NCBI RefSeq assembly: GCF_030580935.1
Contig: NZ_JAUQOM010000014.1
Coordinates: forward strand, 1 to 64,000
Source: Sphingobium cyanobacteriorum
Lineage (GTDB): Bacteria > Pseudomonadota > Alphaproteobacteria > Sphingomonadales > Sphingomonadaceae
Direction of reading: 5' to 3'
Length of the DNA: 64,000 nucleotides
Shown here: one piece after another, positions 1-8,730 of the stretch
Layout of the letters: every line of letters starts with the position of its first letter
Numbering within the stretch: the stretch's first letter is position 1
Notes under the pieces: model-generated
Seen by the model: only the letters and a program-made list of their open reading frames with translations
Database searches by the model: none
Told to the model about the DNA's origin: nothing
Position numbers and translations under genes: made by a program

Positions 1-62
1 TACCAGCGCACCGCCCACAGGATCACATCACCCTGGAAATGGCGCCACTTGAAATCCGTCAT
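1..62 (-). CDS. tnpA: IS6100 transposase, N-terminal fragment (continues outside window)
   Basis: Only the first 20 codons are present. They begin MTDFKWRHFQGDV and end ILWAVRW, as in the IS6100 DDE transposase. The enzyme makes cointegrates by replicative transposition. The N-terminal helix-turn-helix and the catalytic DDE residues lie beyond the window, so I cannot say whether the copy is intact. Confidence 0.92.
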   Translation of the reverse strand, partial: MTDFKWRHFQGDVILWAVRW

Positions 63-109
63 CGTTCCGTCCGTCCAATCTCCGCCAAGCATGCTCAAGC
101 TTCACGATT

Positions 110-123
110 TTTGCAACAGAGCC
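110..123 (-). repeat. IS6100 terminal inverted repeat
   Basis: The minus strand reads GGCTCTGTTGCAAA, the 14-bp IS6100 terminal repeat. It marks the exact junction with the traG remnant at 124. Confidence 0.92.
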
Positions 124-2690
124 ATCGTATCAACCCGAGTCTCGCGCCGGCGACGATCGACAATGTGCCGATGGGTCTGGGCGTGTTGGCGAGCTTCACC
201 ACCCAGGTCGGCGACTGGCTCACCCGCACGGCCGAGACCGTGTTCGTGATGCCGAGCGAGCTCAACTACTCGACGAACGGCATGGTCTATGGTGCGCGTC
301 TGTTCGACGCGACGCGCAATTTCGTGGTGAGGGACGCCGAATTCTCGACCAATCTCGAAAGCCACTTCAAGAACTGCGTCTTCGGGGATGTGATGCTCTA
401 CCAGAAGTCGCTCACCAATCTCGCCAAAGCGCCTGATCTTTGGGCGGCAATCGGGCCGGGGTCCGAGGCGCGCTCGCAGGAATGGCTCGAGCGGCAGGGC
501 GATGGCACCGTCCAGAACTTCATCGTCACCTGTCGGCAGGCCTATCAGGCACTCGACGCCCAATGGGCGCCGATGATCGAGGCAAACGCCCCGCTGTGGG
601 GCAAGGAGGTCTACCCCAAGCTGAGCAACGCCCTGGCTGCCGACAAGCTCAAGCACGACGTGCCGATCGCGAACACGGCCTTTACCGGATCGGGGAGCAA
701 TTTCACCGAAACGATGCGCCAGAACACGGCCATCAACGCCTTCATGCAGGCGCGCAACAGCATGGCCGGCGGGGCCGGCGCCGCGGCAATCGACACCTTT
801 GCGCAAACGAGGGCCGACATTCAGGCCCGCAACACCTACAACTCGATCGCGCAGCAGGCGATGGCCTGGGTGCCGATCCTGAACATCGTGCTGACCGTCG
901 TCTTCTTCGCGATGTTTCCTGTGATTTTCCCGCTGTTCCTCATGCCGCAGACAGGCGTCGGCACGCTCAAGGGCTATGCCATGGGGTTCTTCTATCTGGC
1001 GGCATGGGGTCCGCTCTACGTGATCCTGCACATGATCTGCATGACGAGGGCTGAGTCAGCGGCCAACGGCGTGGCCGGGGGAGGGGTGACGCTCGGCAGT
1101 TATGCCGGTATCGGCGCGGTCAACGGCGAGACAGCGACGATCGCCGGTTTCATGCTCATGAGCGTGCCGTTCCTGGCGGCCGGTCTTGCGCGGGGGGCGA
1201 TGTCGATCGCCGGCCAGTCCATGTCGATGCTGGCGCCCGCGCAGAACGCAGCCGAGGCGGCGGCGCTCGAGCAGACTACCGGCAACTATGCCTATGGCAA
1301 TGTGAGCTGGGCGAACTCGACGTCGAATATGCGCCAAGCCGATCAGTGGACCACAGCACCGAGCTATATGGGCGGCGCGCCCAGCGTGGGATGGCGCCAG
1401 GACAATGGCGCCATGATCAACGGGTTCGGCAATGGTCAGGAGGTGTTCGACACCTCCAGTGCGATCTCGCGCCTCGGCTTCACGCCGACGATGACGACGG
1501 GATCGGTCGCCGAATGGCGCGAGATGGCCAGCGAAGCGCACCGTCAGGCGCAAGCCTATGAGAATGCTGCGGCCGAGGTACTCACCGCAACCCACGCCAA
1601 TCGCAGCGCCTTTGGCACATCGACTGAACGGTCTTCCGGTTGGGATTCCAGCAGCGGACGGCAGGCGAACACCTCCGTCGATCAATTCGATCGGCGGACC
1701 GGAAGCAGCACACAGGGTCAGGAGGAACGGGACACGATCTCGCAAGGCCAGCGAATATCTCAGGGCCATGATCGCCAGGCGCAGACTAACGATCAGATCA
1801 TGGGATCGGTCACTGCAAATGTCGGCGGGAACCAAAATGGGGGGCGGGCAGGTGGTCGCGGCGGAGCGTTGGGAAGACTGCCGGGGATTGGCGGCAGCGT
1901 ATCCAAATCCGGCAGCCAGATCGATGGGCTCCGTTACGGGACGGAGGAAACCCGCGGCAGCGACAGCGCCAATACATCCTCAAGTGGCGTGCGGGACGAA
2001 CATTCAAGCGGAACCGGTGCGTCGATGTCCGACGGGACATATTCGCGCAGCGGCAGCTTCAGCCGGGCATCGGCCACATCTTCGGCGTCGGCTAGCACTG
2101 AAGATTCCCTGGCGCTTGCGAAGTCCTATTCGGAAACGGCCCGCCGCCTTGAGGAGCTTTCCCAGCAGTTGTCGCGTGATGCCAGCTATGCCGAGACGCA
2201 TGGCATGCAACTCAGCGAAAATCTGAGCCAGGATCTCGCTCAATGGTATCGACGCCAGCAGGTCGAGAATCCTGGGCTTGATGCGCCGGAGCTTTGGGCG
2301 ACCGACTTGACCGACCAGCAGCGGGTCGTGCGCCAGGAGATGATCACGCGCTGGATGCACGACAAGCAGGACGGCATTCGGGCCGAGATCGAAGGCCGTC
2401 TGCACGATCCGGACCTCGTCGACGTAAGCCGGCCGAGCATCTCAAGTGCGGCAGACGTGAGAGGGTCTTACCGGCCACATGGACCTGGGCGTCTGCCCGC
2501 GGGCCCCGGCGGGGGCGGCGACGTGGGCGCCGCCGCGATCATCGAGGCGGGCAAGACCGAACTCAGCGGCGATCGGGCTGCTGCGCAGACAATGCGAGGA
2601 CAGCGCGTTCAGGGCTCCACCGATCTCCAGCAGGAAGTGAACCGCGACCACGATCGTGGGTTCTTCCAAGACCCTAAGCTTCGCGAATAA
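124..2690 (+). pseudogene. traG: TraG-like mating-pair stabilisation protein, N-terminus removed by IS6100
   Basis: TraG is an inner-membrane and periplasmic component of F-type type IV secretion, needed for pilus assembly and mating-pair stabilisation. Homology begins right at the IS junction with RINPSLAPAT, followed by the conserved VGDWLTRTAETVFVMP stretch. Three hydrophobic segments follow at about 870-980, 985-1050 and 1090-1200. The distal half is a long Ser/Gly/Gln-rich region with coiled stretches and ends FFQDPKLRE. The frame stays open back to an ATG at 39, but that codon lies in IS6100 DNA. The native start and roughly the first 80 residues, including the first membrane segments, are missing. 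A fusion protein starting in the IS could be made, but it would lack the N-terminal topology. About 855 codons remain. Confidence 0.85.
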
Positions 2691-2693
2691 AGC

Positions 2694-2903
2694 TTAGAGG
2701 AGGTAGAAAATCGCTCCAACGAAGCCGGCCATCAGAAGATACGCAAGCGCGTAGCCGATCATTCCTCCGCGAGTAGGATTGCCGTGCTGATCGGTGAACA
2801 TCTCGATGTCAGCCAGTTCCTCTTCAACGACACCAAAGACGGGGCCTCCCGGGAGGTCTTTAGTCTGGTTGTATGTGTTGAGATCAAATTTGAGGATGCG
2901 CAT
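2694..2903 (-). CDS. Small C-terminally anchored membrane protein
   Basis: This 69-residue protein is not recognised as a named family. It has a polar N-terminus (MRILKFDLNTYNQ) and an acidic centre (VVEEELADIEMF). One C-terminal hydrophobic segment (YALAYLLMAGFVGAIFYLL) suggests an inner-membrane tail anchor. The ATG at 2903 is chosen because GGAG precedes it by about 7 nt; upstream in-frame ATGs at 2909 and 2951 are possible. It converges on traG with a 3-bp gap, so the two share a termination zone. Its role in transfer is unknown. Confidence 0.6.
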   Translation of the reverse strand: MRILKFDLNTYNQTKDLPGGPVFGVVEEELADIEMFTDQHGNPTRGGMIGYALAYLLMAGFVGAIFYLL

Positions 2904-3175
2904 GGCCATCTCCTGGCAGCGGAGAATAGCCGGTTCGAGCTTTGTTCGCAACGGATTGCAGGGGATTATTGGGAGATTGGCGAGTTTATGAAAAAGCCAT
3001 AGACTGCCGTAACCTCGCTATAGATCCATGACCGTGGGCTTCGCTGTGAGGCCATCGTCTCGGGACAGAGGGCGTCCGATATCTTGAATTATATGTCCCA
3101 AATATATCTCTGACATATTAGTTCATGAAATTCCGAGGGATTGAGGAACCTTGGAATTTATGCCAAAGATAGACC

Positions 3176-3949
3176 ATGAAGGTAGGTCGAACCGATAAAT
3201 TGAAGTCGTTGCTCGACGCTTGGGAGCCGCACACCGTGGCGACCAGCCCGCATCTCAAGGCGCTTGGGCTGACGGCGCAGGATCTGCAGAACTATACCGC
3301 CTCACAATGGCTGGTCTCGCTTGGCCGCGGAGCTTTCAAGCGCCCCATGGAAACCGTGACCTGGCAAGGCGCGCTATACAGCGTTCAATCGCAGCTCAAG
3401 CTGCCGGTTCATGTAGGCGCCCTGACGGGCCTCGAGATGACGGGGAACAGCCACTATCTGCGCTTCGGAGAGAGCAAGGCCTATCTCTTCTCTCCGCTGC
3501 ATGTCGTCCTGCCGGCCTGGTTCCAGACGCATTGGGGGGAAGAAGTTCGGCACATGCAAAGCAAGCTCCTGCCGAATGACCTCGGCCTCACCGAGCAGCG
3601 AAGTCCGGAAGGCTATCCACTGACCACGGCGACGCCCGAACGGGCCATCCTGGAGCTGCTGCACCTTGCGCCCAAGGAATTCGATCTCGTCGAGGCCGGC
3701 CAGATCGTCGAAGGCATGACGTCGCTTCGCCCCAAGCTCATGCAATCGCTGCTCGAGGCCTGCGCGTCGGTGAAGGTCCGGCGGCTGTTCCTCTATCTTG
3801 CGGAGCGAGCGGAACTCGCCGTCATGCGCCATCTGAAGGTGGAGCAGATAGACCTGGGTTCGGGTGATCGCAGCCTTGCGAAAATGGGGCGCTATGTCCC
3901 GAAATACCGACTGCTCTTGCCCAAGGAGCTCGTTTCGGGTGGCAACTGA
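3176..3949 (+). CDS. abiEi: AbiEi-family antitoxin of a type IV toxin-antitoxin system
   Basis: AbiEi proteins neutralise the AbiEii nucleotidyltransferase toxin without binding it and repress their own operon through an N-terminal winged helix. This 257-residue protein has the family's N-terminal domain (about 1-90), then the AbiEi_3-like middle and C-terminal region with TTATPERAILELLHL and a final KYRLLLPKEL. The toxin gene overlaps its end by 11 bp, the classic AbiE arrangement. The 220 bp upstream are AT-rich compared with the surroundings (for example atatgtcccaaatatat near 3091) and probably hold the promoter and operator. Family and operon form are established; regulation is inferred. 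Confidence 0.85.
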   Translation: MKVGRTDKLKSLLDAWEPHTVATSPHLKALGLTAQDLQNYTASQWLVSLGRGAFKRPMETVTWQGALYSVQSQLKLPVHVGALTGLEMTGNSHYLRFGESKAYLFSPLHVVLPAWFQTHWGEEVRHMQSKLLPNDLGLTEQRSPEGYPLTTATPERAILELLHLAPKEFDLVEAGQIVEGMTSLRPKLMQSLLEACASVKVRRLFLYLAERAELAVMRHLKVEQIDLGSGDRSLAKMGRYVPKYRLLLPKELVSGGN

Positions 3950-4862
3950 GCAATATCGCGATCAGGTCCGGCTCCTGCTGGACGTCCTGCCGCTGGTCAT
4001 GGCCGAGCCCGTCTTCGCGCTGAAGGGCGGCACCGCGATCAACCTGTTCGAATGGGATCTTCCACGCCTCTCGGTCGACATCGATCTGACCTACCTACCG
4101 ATCCACGACCGGGCCCAATCCTTGCGCGCGATCAGTGAGGCTCTCGCCCGGATCAAGGCGGACATCGAACGCCGCCTGCCACCGACCCGCGTGACCCAGA
4201 CACGCCAGGGCCAGGAAGGGATGGAGGTCAAGCTCAACTGCCAGCGCGGCAAGACCCAGATCAAGGTGGAGGTTAATCCCACCCTGCGCGGCCATCTCCT
4301 TCCCCTCCGCGACTTGCCATGTTCGGACCAGGTGCAGGAGAGGTTTGAGGCGTTCGTCGAGGCGCGATGCCTCTCGCACGGTGAGCTTTTCGGCGGAAAG
4401 ATTTGTGCCGCGCTGGACCGGCAGCATCCGCGCGATCTGTTCGACGTGAAGCGCCTGCTGGACGCAGAAGGGCTGGTCGACGAGGTTCGTCACGGCTTCG
4501 TCGGAGCGCTGGTAAGCCACGGGCGCCCGGTCGCTGAGCTGGTCAGCCCGAGCCGAAAGGATCAAAGCGCTACGTTCAAGGCTCAGTTCGAAGGAATGCC
4601 CTTCGAGCCATTCACCTATGAGGATCATGTCGAAACGCTCGATCGCCTTGTGCAGACGATTCATGCCTCGCTCGATGCCGACGATCGACAGTTTCTCAGG
4701 AGCTTCGAAGCTGGGGATCCGGAGTGGGAAAGCTTCCCGCTGCCCGCTGTCCGTGAGCTTCCAGCGCCGCAGTTCAAATTGATGAATATCCTTAGGTTCA
4801 GAGACGCGCAGCCCAAGAGGCATCAGGCCGGTCTGGCAGCGCTGGAAGCGGCGCTTTCGTAA
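3939..4862 (+). CDS. abiEii: AbiEii/AbiGii-family nucleotidyltransferase toxin
   Basis: The toxin is a 307-residue DNA polymerase beta-fold nucleotidyltransferase; AbiEii toxins cause growth arrest or abortive infection, in some cases by modifying tRNA. Motif 1 is seen as LKGGTAINLF (GG at 30-31) followed by LSVDIDL with the metal-binding aspartates D47 and D49. The later LFGGKICAALDRQHPRDLFDVKRL segment is also typical. The start is a GTG at 3939, 10 nt after GGAG and inside the abiEi 3' end; an upstream ATG at 3864 would make a long overlap and is less likely. Catalytic residues look intact. Confidence 0.87.
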   Translation: MATEQYRDQVRLLLDVLPLVMAEPVFALKGGTAINLFEWDLPRLSVDIDLTYLPIHDRAQSLRAISEALARIKADIERRLPPTRVTQTRQGQEGMEVKLNCQRGKTQIKVEVNPTLRGHLLPLRDLPCSDQVQERFEAFVEARCLSHGELFGGKICAALDRQHPRDLFDVKRLLDAEGLVDEVRHGFVGALVSHGRPVAELVSPSRKDQSATFKAQFEGMPFEPFTYEDHVETLDRLVQTIHASLDADDRQFLRSFEAGDPEWESFPLPAVRELPAPQFKLMNILRFRDAQPKRHQAGLAALEAALS

Positions 4863-4893
4863 CCAATCCATCTCGGTCGTGAACAGGGCGCAG

Positions 4894-5802
4894 CTAGGCC
4901 GGCAGTTGGTCCAATTGAAGGCGGTGCGTGTCATGGGCAGTGACGGCGTATTCAATCGCGCCGGGGAGCCAAGGCCGGGGGAGGGGATTGGCGGCGAGTG
5001 GATTGTGAATGACGTAATATGGCGGTTGGCCACAGAATTTGTCGCGGTCATCGGGAAAGGCATAGAAACCGGAGCAGCCGACGATTGCGCTGACGCAGCG
5101 ATAGTCCTCCTGGAGGAAGTTGTCGGTGGGAATCTCTTCGCCGTTGGCCTTGAGCACGGTGTCTTGCCATGAGAGCTGCCAGCCACCGAGCGGCTGACCT
5201 GTCTGCACGTCGACATGGGCCTGCGGGCTGCCGAAGGGAAGTACAGCCATAGCCGCGAGCGGGACGCCGCCAATGCCGAGGGTATCGCCGCCAAGCCGGC
5301 AGGTGTTCACCGCGATCACGAACGGGAGTTTCGGATCGACTGCCTCCTGCTCCAGACATTTGAGATAACCATCACGCTTGGCTTTGATGACAGACGTCCA
5401 GCGCAGGAGCATCTGATCGGTGGGAACCATACCGGCGCCGTTGGCGCCGCCATCCTGCCACTCCTGCGGCAAGCCGCCCTTGGCGGCGTCGCCCGGCTGC
5501 GCGGCGACCGCTTCGATATAGACCTGATCATCGATCAGGAAGTCTGGCCCCTTGTCCTCGCTGGCCATGTTCCAGCCGAGGTCCTGAAAGCGGCCATAGA
5601 GCATCGCTTCCCAGATCCGGCTCGCCAGCTTGCCGAGATCGCCGCGCTGGAACTCGACAAGGAAATGGCGGTCGCGGCAATCCGACCGCGCGAACCTCGC
5701 GACCATTGGCGTCAGATAGTTCGCGATGTCGGGATCGCTACTTGGCCAGATGCGCGAGAATGTTTCGCGAATGAGCGCAGTCAGTTCGTCGTTATCGCTC
5801 AT
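4894..5802 (-). CDS. Unknown protein with a PD-(D/E)XK-like motif
   Basis: This 302-residue protein is not a family I can name. Residues 84-99 read DKGPDFLIDDQVYIEAV: a PD at 86-87, then an E-x-A (97-99) at the end of a predicted strand. That spacing resembles the core of restriction-endonuclease-like folds, although the usual lysine is absent. There is no signal peptide or membrane segment. It converges on abiEii with 31 bp between stops and lies in a patch rich in abortive-infection genes. A nuclease role in defence is an inference only. Confidence 0.6.
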   Translation of the reverse strand: MSDNDELTALIRETFSRIWPSSDPDIANYLTPMVARFARSDCRDRHFLVEFQRGDLGKLASRIWEAMLYGRFQDLGWNMASEDKGPDFLIDDQVYIEAVAAQPGDAAKGGLPQEWQDGGANGAGMVPTDQMLLRWTSVIKAKRDGYLKCLEQEAVDPKLPFVIAVNTCRLGGDTLGIGGVPLAAMAVLPFGSPQAHVDVQTGQPLGGWQLSWQDTVLKANGEEIPTDNFLQEDYRCVSAIVGCSGFYAFPDDRDKFCGQPPYYVIHNPLAANPLPRPWLPGAIEYAVTAHDTHRLQLDQLPA

Positions 5803-5879
5803 TTCGTGCCGGGGCGACCATCAAGGCAGGGAAGGGGGCGACGCCTCGGTCCTCAGGGGGCTCGAGGCGTCAATCTCGA

Positions 5880-6155
5880 CTAGCCGTTGAGCTTGTCCTT
5901 GACGGCTTTCGCCACAGTGAAGGTAAGTTTCCGGGAAGCGGCGATCTTGATGGTCTCGCCATTGGCCGGGTTGCGGCCTTCGCGGGCAGGCACGTCTTTC
6001 ACCTTGAATTTTCCGAAGCCGTTGAGGCTTACTTCCTCGCCCTTGGCCGCCGCATCCGCGATCGCCGCGAAAACGAGATCGACCGCCTTGCGGGCATCCG
6101 CCTTGGTCGTGCCCGTCTGGCCGGCGAGGGTTTCAGCAAGCTCACTATTGTTCAT
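5880..6155 (-). CDS. hup: HU/IHF-family DNA-binding protein
   Basis: The 91-residue length and sequence fit HU. The N-terminal helices read MNNSELAETLAGQTGTTKAD, then comes the conserved SLNGFGKFKVKDVPAREGRN beta-arm with the RNP tip, then GETIKIAASRKLTF. HU bends and compacts DNA and supports replication, recombination and relaxosome assembly. The ATG at 6155 is preferred over an upstream ATG at 6170 because GAGG lies about 9 nt before it and it gives the family length. It is probably its own unit, 77 bp from the preceding gene's start codon. Confidence 0.92.
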   Translation of the reverse strand: MNNSELAETLAGQTGTTKADARKAVDLVFAAIADAAAKGEEVSLNGFGKFKVKDVPAREGRNPANGETIKIAASRKLTFTVAKAVKDKLNG

Positions 6156-6226
6156 TCGGATAGTCCTCATTTCAGTTGAAATTGCTCACTGCATAGCCGC
6201 CTGGACCGACCTGCGCCATCGGTGTG

Positions 6227-7363
6227 CTACGTCTGCATGAAAATGTCTGCCTTGTGGGTGTCCGACAGGCTCATCACACGATGGGCGAATGCTTCGTTTT
6301 CATCGGTCGCCTGATCAAACAGACGTGCGAGCTTTGCCAGATTTTCAGTCTGAAGGTCGCTGAGCGCCGCGCGATCAGCTCGAACGACGTCGATTTCGGT
6401 GCTGACGACATAGGAGAAGAACTTGCCCAACAGACCCGCGACGACGTCGCTGACCTGGATCAGCGGTTCGTCCTGCGAGTCCACGAACCTGAAGCTGTCG
6501 ACTGGCACGCCGTCACGCATGAGGGGATCGGCCAGCAACTGGCGGCGGACGACTTCCTCGAGGTCGAGAACATGCGTCGAGTTGCGCAGCAGTGCGATCC
6601 TGTGGCGGAAGAAGATGTCGAACCCCTCGATCAGGATATGCCGATCCTCATCGTCACCTTCGATGAACGGAAAGCTCTCACCCTGAATGGCGTCCTCGAG
6701 AGCCTGGGCAAGAAGCCTCCCATAGAAGGGATGAAGGTGATCTGCTTCCTCTTCGACCATCTGCAGCACGACATGATAGAATTGCGGGCCATCGCGAGGA
6801 TCGAGCGCGGGATAGTTGAAGAGCCGGAACAGGTCCGTGGTCGCCTCGAGGTCCCGGCGCAGGGCAAGGTTGAGCATATCCTTGAGAGCCGGTGCGACCA
6901 GCATCAGTTCTTCACGATCGCCCGCGATAAGTGCGGCGTCTACAATGTCGACGAGCGACCAGTAGATTACGTCCAGGCACTGGTAGTGGAGGAATAGCCC
7001 GTTGGCCGCGATCCAGTCGAGGAGGTCCCCCAGACGCCGTGAGCCCAGCAGGTCGAGAAAGTCGCCCTTGCCGATGTGCGCGAGCTTCATCTCCTTGGTG
7101 GTGGGCTGTAGTTTGAGAGCCGCGCGTAGAGGGGCGATGTCGATGGGTTTGCGAGGACCGCTATGGGCAACGCCGGCGAGGACAAAGCATCCCGGATTAT
7201 CGACGTTCAACCCATCGGCCGTGACGTGCAAACGGCGGATGTTGTTCGTCTCGTCATAATAGAGCGTATAAGGCGCGTCGGCGCGATCCAGCCCGTGAAG
7301 GTGAATGTCGAGCCCGCGCAGATCTTCGATATCAATTCCCTGTTTGCTCTCCGTCATCCGCAA
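6227..7363 (-). CDS. DUF3800-like protein (RNase H-like fold)
   Basis: This 378-residue protein has the two hallmarks of DUF3800. Near residue 34 is LYYDETNNIRRLHV, corresponding to the family's YxDES motif. Near residue 315 is FVDSQDEPLIQVSDVVAGLL, the QxxDxxAG motif. DUF3800 proteins are predicted RNase H-fold nucleases with no settled function and often sit beside defence genes. The gene starts 2 bp after the stop of a 68-residue gene, so the two are likely co-transcribed. Catalytic activity is inferred from the acidic residues. Confidence 0.7.
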   Translation of the reverse strand: MRMTESKQGIDIEDLRGLDIHLHGLDRADAPYTLYYDETNNIRRLHVTADGLNVDNPGCFVLAGVAHSGPRKPIDIAPLRAALKLQPTTKEMKLAHIGKGDFLDLLGSRRLGDLLDWIAANGLFLHYQCLDVIYWSLVDIVDAALIAGDREELMLVAPALKDMLNLALRRDLEATTDLFRLFNYPALDPRDGPQFYHVVLQMVEEEADHLHPFYGRLLAQALEDAIQGESFPFIEGDDEDRHILIEGFDIFFRHRIALLRNSTHVLDLEEVVRRQLLADPLMRDGVPVDSFRFVDSQDEPLIQVSDVVAGLLGKFFSYVVSTEIDVVRADRAALSDLQTENLAKLARLFDQATDENEAFAHRVMSLSDTHKADIFMQT

Positions 7364-7365
7364 TG

Positions 7366-7572
7366 TCAGCGTTTCGCGATCCTGAGGCCTGAAATGGCGC
7401 GTGCGCGAAACCGCGCGGCTCCGCCTGCCTCGCGCACCTTTCGAGCCTTTTCGGCATAGCGGCGCGCCATCTGCCGGTGCGCGAGAATGCGATCGATGCA
7501 GGTCGCCCGGCTAGCCGCACGATATTCATCCGTCGTGCGCAGCTCGTAATGTTTGAGACTGAAATCAGCCAC
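7366..7572 (-). CDS. Small basic protein co-transcribed with the DUF3800 gene
   Basis: The 68-residue product (MADFSLKHYELRTTDEYRAA at the start) is rich in Arg, Lys and Ala and is predicted helical. I do not recognise it. Its stop is 2 bp from the DUF3800 start codon and it begins about 30 bp downstream of a strong inverted repeat (7605-7652), which suggests an operon controlled from that site. It might be an antitoxin-like partner of the DUF3800 protein. Confidence 0.55.
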   Translation of the reverse strand: MADFSLKHYELRTTDEYRAASRATCIDRILAHRQMARRYAEKARKVREAGGAARFRARAISGLRIAKR

Positions 7573-7604
7573 GCTGGTCTCCGACAGTTTGCCATTGCCT
7601 TAGT

Positions 7605-7652
7605 GCCAACTGTGTCACTTTACCTCACGCCGGGTAAAGTGACGTAGATGGC
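7605..7652. repeat. Inverted repeat of a 17-bp motif, candidate operator
   Basis: The arms are 7605-7624 (gccaactgtgtcactttacc) and 7633-7652 (ggtaaagtgacgtagatggc) around an 8-nt centre. The inner 11 bp are perfectly complementary and the outer part matches except near the ac/gt step. Read outward, each arm is AAGTGACnnnGnTGGC. A third copy occurs at 8032-8050. The repeat lies upstream of the 68-residue/DUF3800 operon and downstream of atpI. Confidence 0.7.
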
Positions 7653-7657
7653 AAACG

Positions 7658-7981
7658 TTACGATCCGTCTGGCTTGCGGTTGGATATGCGGATGATGTTG
7701 ACGAAGGCCACGACGATGCCGAGGGCCATCACGATGAGCAGGCCCCAGGGACCGGTGCCGGCAAACCTGTCGATGATCCAGCCAAGCAAGGCACCGCCGG
7801 CAACGCCGCCGAGTAGTTCCGCCAGCACGCGATTGCCGAGGCTATAGCTGGCATCGGCACCTGTAGAGGCAGGGCGGGTTCGTTCCTCTTCGGCCGAATG
7901 CGCCGCCTCGAGGCGATCCTTCAGGCCATCCAATCGGGGATCCTCTCCGATAAGATCGGGGTCTGATTCATCTTTGCTCAT
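7658..7981 (-). CDS. atpI: F0F1 ATP synthase assembly protein AtpI/AtpZ, orphan
   Basis: AtpI/AtpZ proteins help assemble the c-ring of ATP synthase and transport Mg2+/Ca2+. The 107-residue protein has a charged N-terminus, then YSLGNRVLAELLGGVAGGALLG and a second membrane helix (GPWGLLIVMALGIVVAFV), the usual two-helix hairpin. atpI normally heads the atpI-atpB-atpE-atpF operon, but none of those genes follows here. Direct copies of a 17-bp motif flank it, which suggests acquisition or an unrelated regulatory context. Confidence 0.85.
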   Translation of the reverse strand: MSKDESDPDLIGEDPRLDGLKDRLEAAHSAEEERTRPASTGADASYSLGNRVLAELLGGVAGGALLGWIIDRFAGTGPWGLLIVMALGIVVAFVNIIRISNRKPDGS

Positions 7982-8030
7982 GGGGCGGGTCTAGCATGGT
8001 GTGAAGACGAGAAAAATGATGAGGAGGGGT

Positions 8031-8051
8031 GAAGTGACACGGATGGCAAAA
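8031..8051 (+). promoter_or_regulatory. Third copy of the AAGTGAC...TGGCA motif
   Basis: The sequence aagtgacacggatggca (8032-8048) matches both arms of the 7605-7652 inverted repeat. It lies between the divergent atpI and the winged-helix gene at 8122. It is a candidate binding site for that winged-helix protein. Confidence 0.5.
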
Positions 8052-8121
8052 GTGCCGTCTCGCGTCTCCATGAGCATTTTGGGGGATTCACAAGAGTCCA
8101 GCTTTGTGCTTGATTCGTTCC

Positions 8122-8730
8122 ATGATCCAGCAGGACCTCTTCGCGGCGACGCCCCAGCGAACGACGGGCATGCCCGATATCGTACGCATCATCGCCGAGC
8201 ACTCCGCGCGGCCGCGCTATACCTTCATGGTGCTTGATCTGATCGCGCGGGTTGCGCGGGCCAACGGGCAGGCGGGACCGCTCGTTCGCGAAGGCGAAGC
8301 GCTTGTGCCGATCCGCGAATGGCTGGCCGCGACGATCGCACCCAGCGGCGCGCGTCATCATCAGCGCCGCGCGACCGCCGACAAGGTTCGAGCTGCGCTC
8401 GTCGGCCGGGGAGAGTTTCCAGGTGATCCGGCCGAGGCCGACCGCCTGGTCGAGGCGGAAGTCAGTGAGCGTGTCCGCGAAACCGGCATGACGGCAATCA
8501 GCCGGGCGGTGTCGGAGCTGGTGAGGGCCGGGCTGATCACGCGGCACTACCAGGGGTTCTTCGTCGATCATGAAAACCGCGGCGCCCAGCGTCATGCGGT
8601 CTACACCGTGACCGACGCGGTCCGAGCCGCGCTTCACCCAAGCATCGCCATTAGCGAGCACCGGCGGCAACCCTATGTCCGCGGCGCGCATGGGCAGCCC
8701 CGGGCAGAGGCAGCGCGCGCCTCAGGCTAA
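8122..8730 (+). CDS. Winged-helix DNA-binding protein
   Basis: I do not recognise a named family in this 202-residue protein. Residues from about 110 read SERVRETGMTAISRAVSELVRAGLITRHYQGFF, followed by HAVYTVTDAVRAAL, a winged helix-turn-helix pattern. The N-terminal part is helical (YTFMVLDLIARVARANG). It could be a regulator or a small plasmid replication initiator; repeated short motifs upstream and around atpI are compatible with either. ATG 8122 gives a clean N-terminus, though a TTG at 8104 is also possible. Its stop overlaps that of the convergent Abi_C gene. Confidence 0.6.
   Translation: MIQQDLFAATPQRTTGMPDIVRIIAEHSARPRYTFMVLDLIARVARANGQAGPLVREGEALVPIREWLAATIAPSGARHHQRRATADKVRAALVGRGEFPGDPAEADRLVEAEVSERVRETGMTAISRAVSELVRAGLITRHYQGFFVDHENRGAQRHAVYTVTDAVRAALHPSIAISEHRRQPYVRGAHGQPRAEAARASG

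Larger units (their letters stand above)
1..123 (-). mobile_element. IS6100 (IS6 family), 5' terminal part, cut by window edge
   Basis: The minus strand reads from the terminal inverted repeat GGCTCTGTTGCAAA (110-123) into an ATG at 62 that opens the IS6100 transposase. The repeat and protein start match my knowledge of IS6100. The element interrupts traG at position 123/124. IS6100 duplicates 8 bp on insertion, so 124-131 (atcgtatc) should reappear beyond the other end, outside the window. IS6100 is common in sphingomonads. Confidence 0.93.

Noticed and set aside
39-123. ATG at 39 as the native start of TraG
   Set aside because: This part is IS6100 sequence; the codons only happen to be open in the traG frame.
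102-1031. 309-codon minus-strand frame
   Set aside because: It is antisense to traG and its product is His/Arg-rich without motifs.
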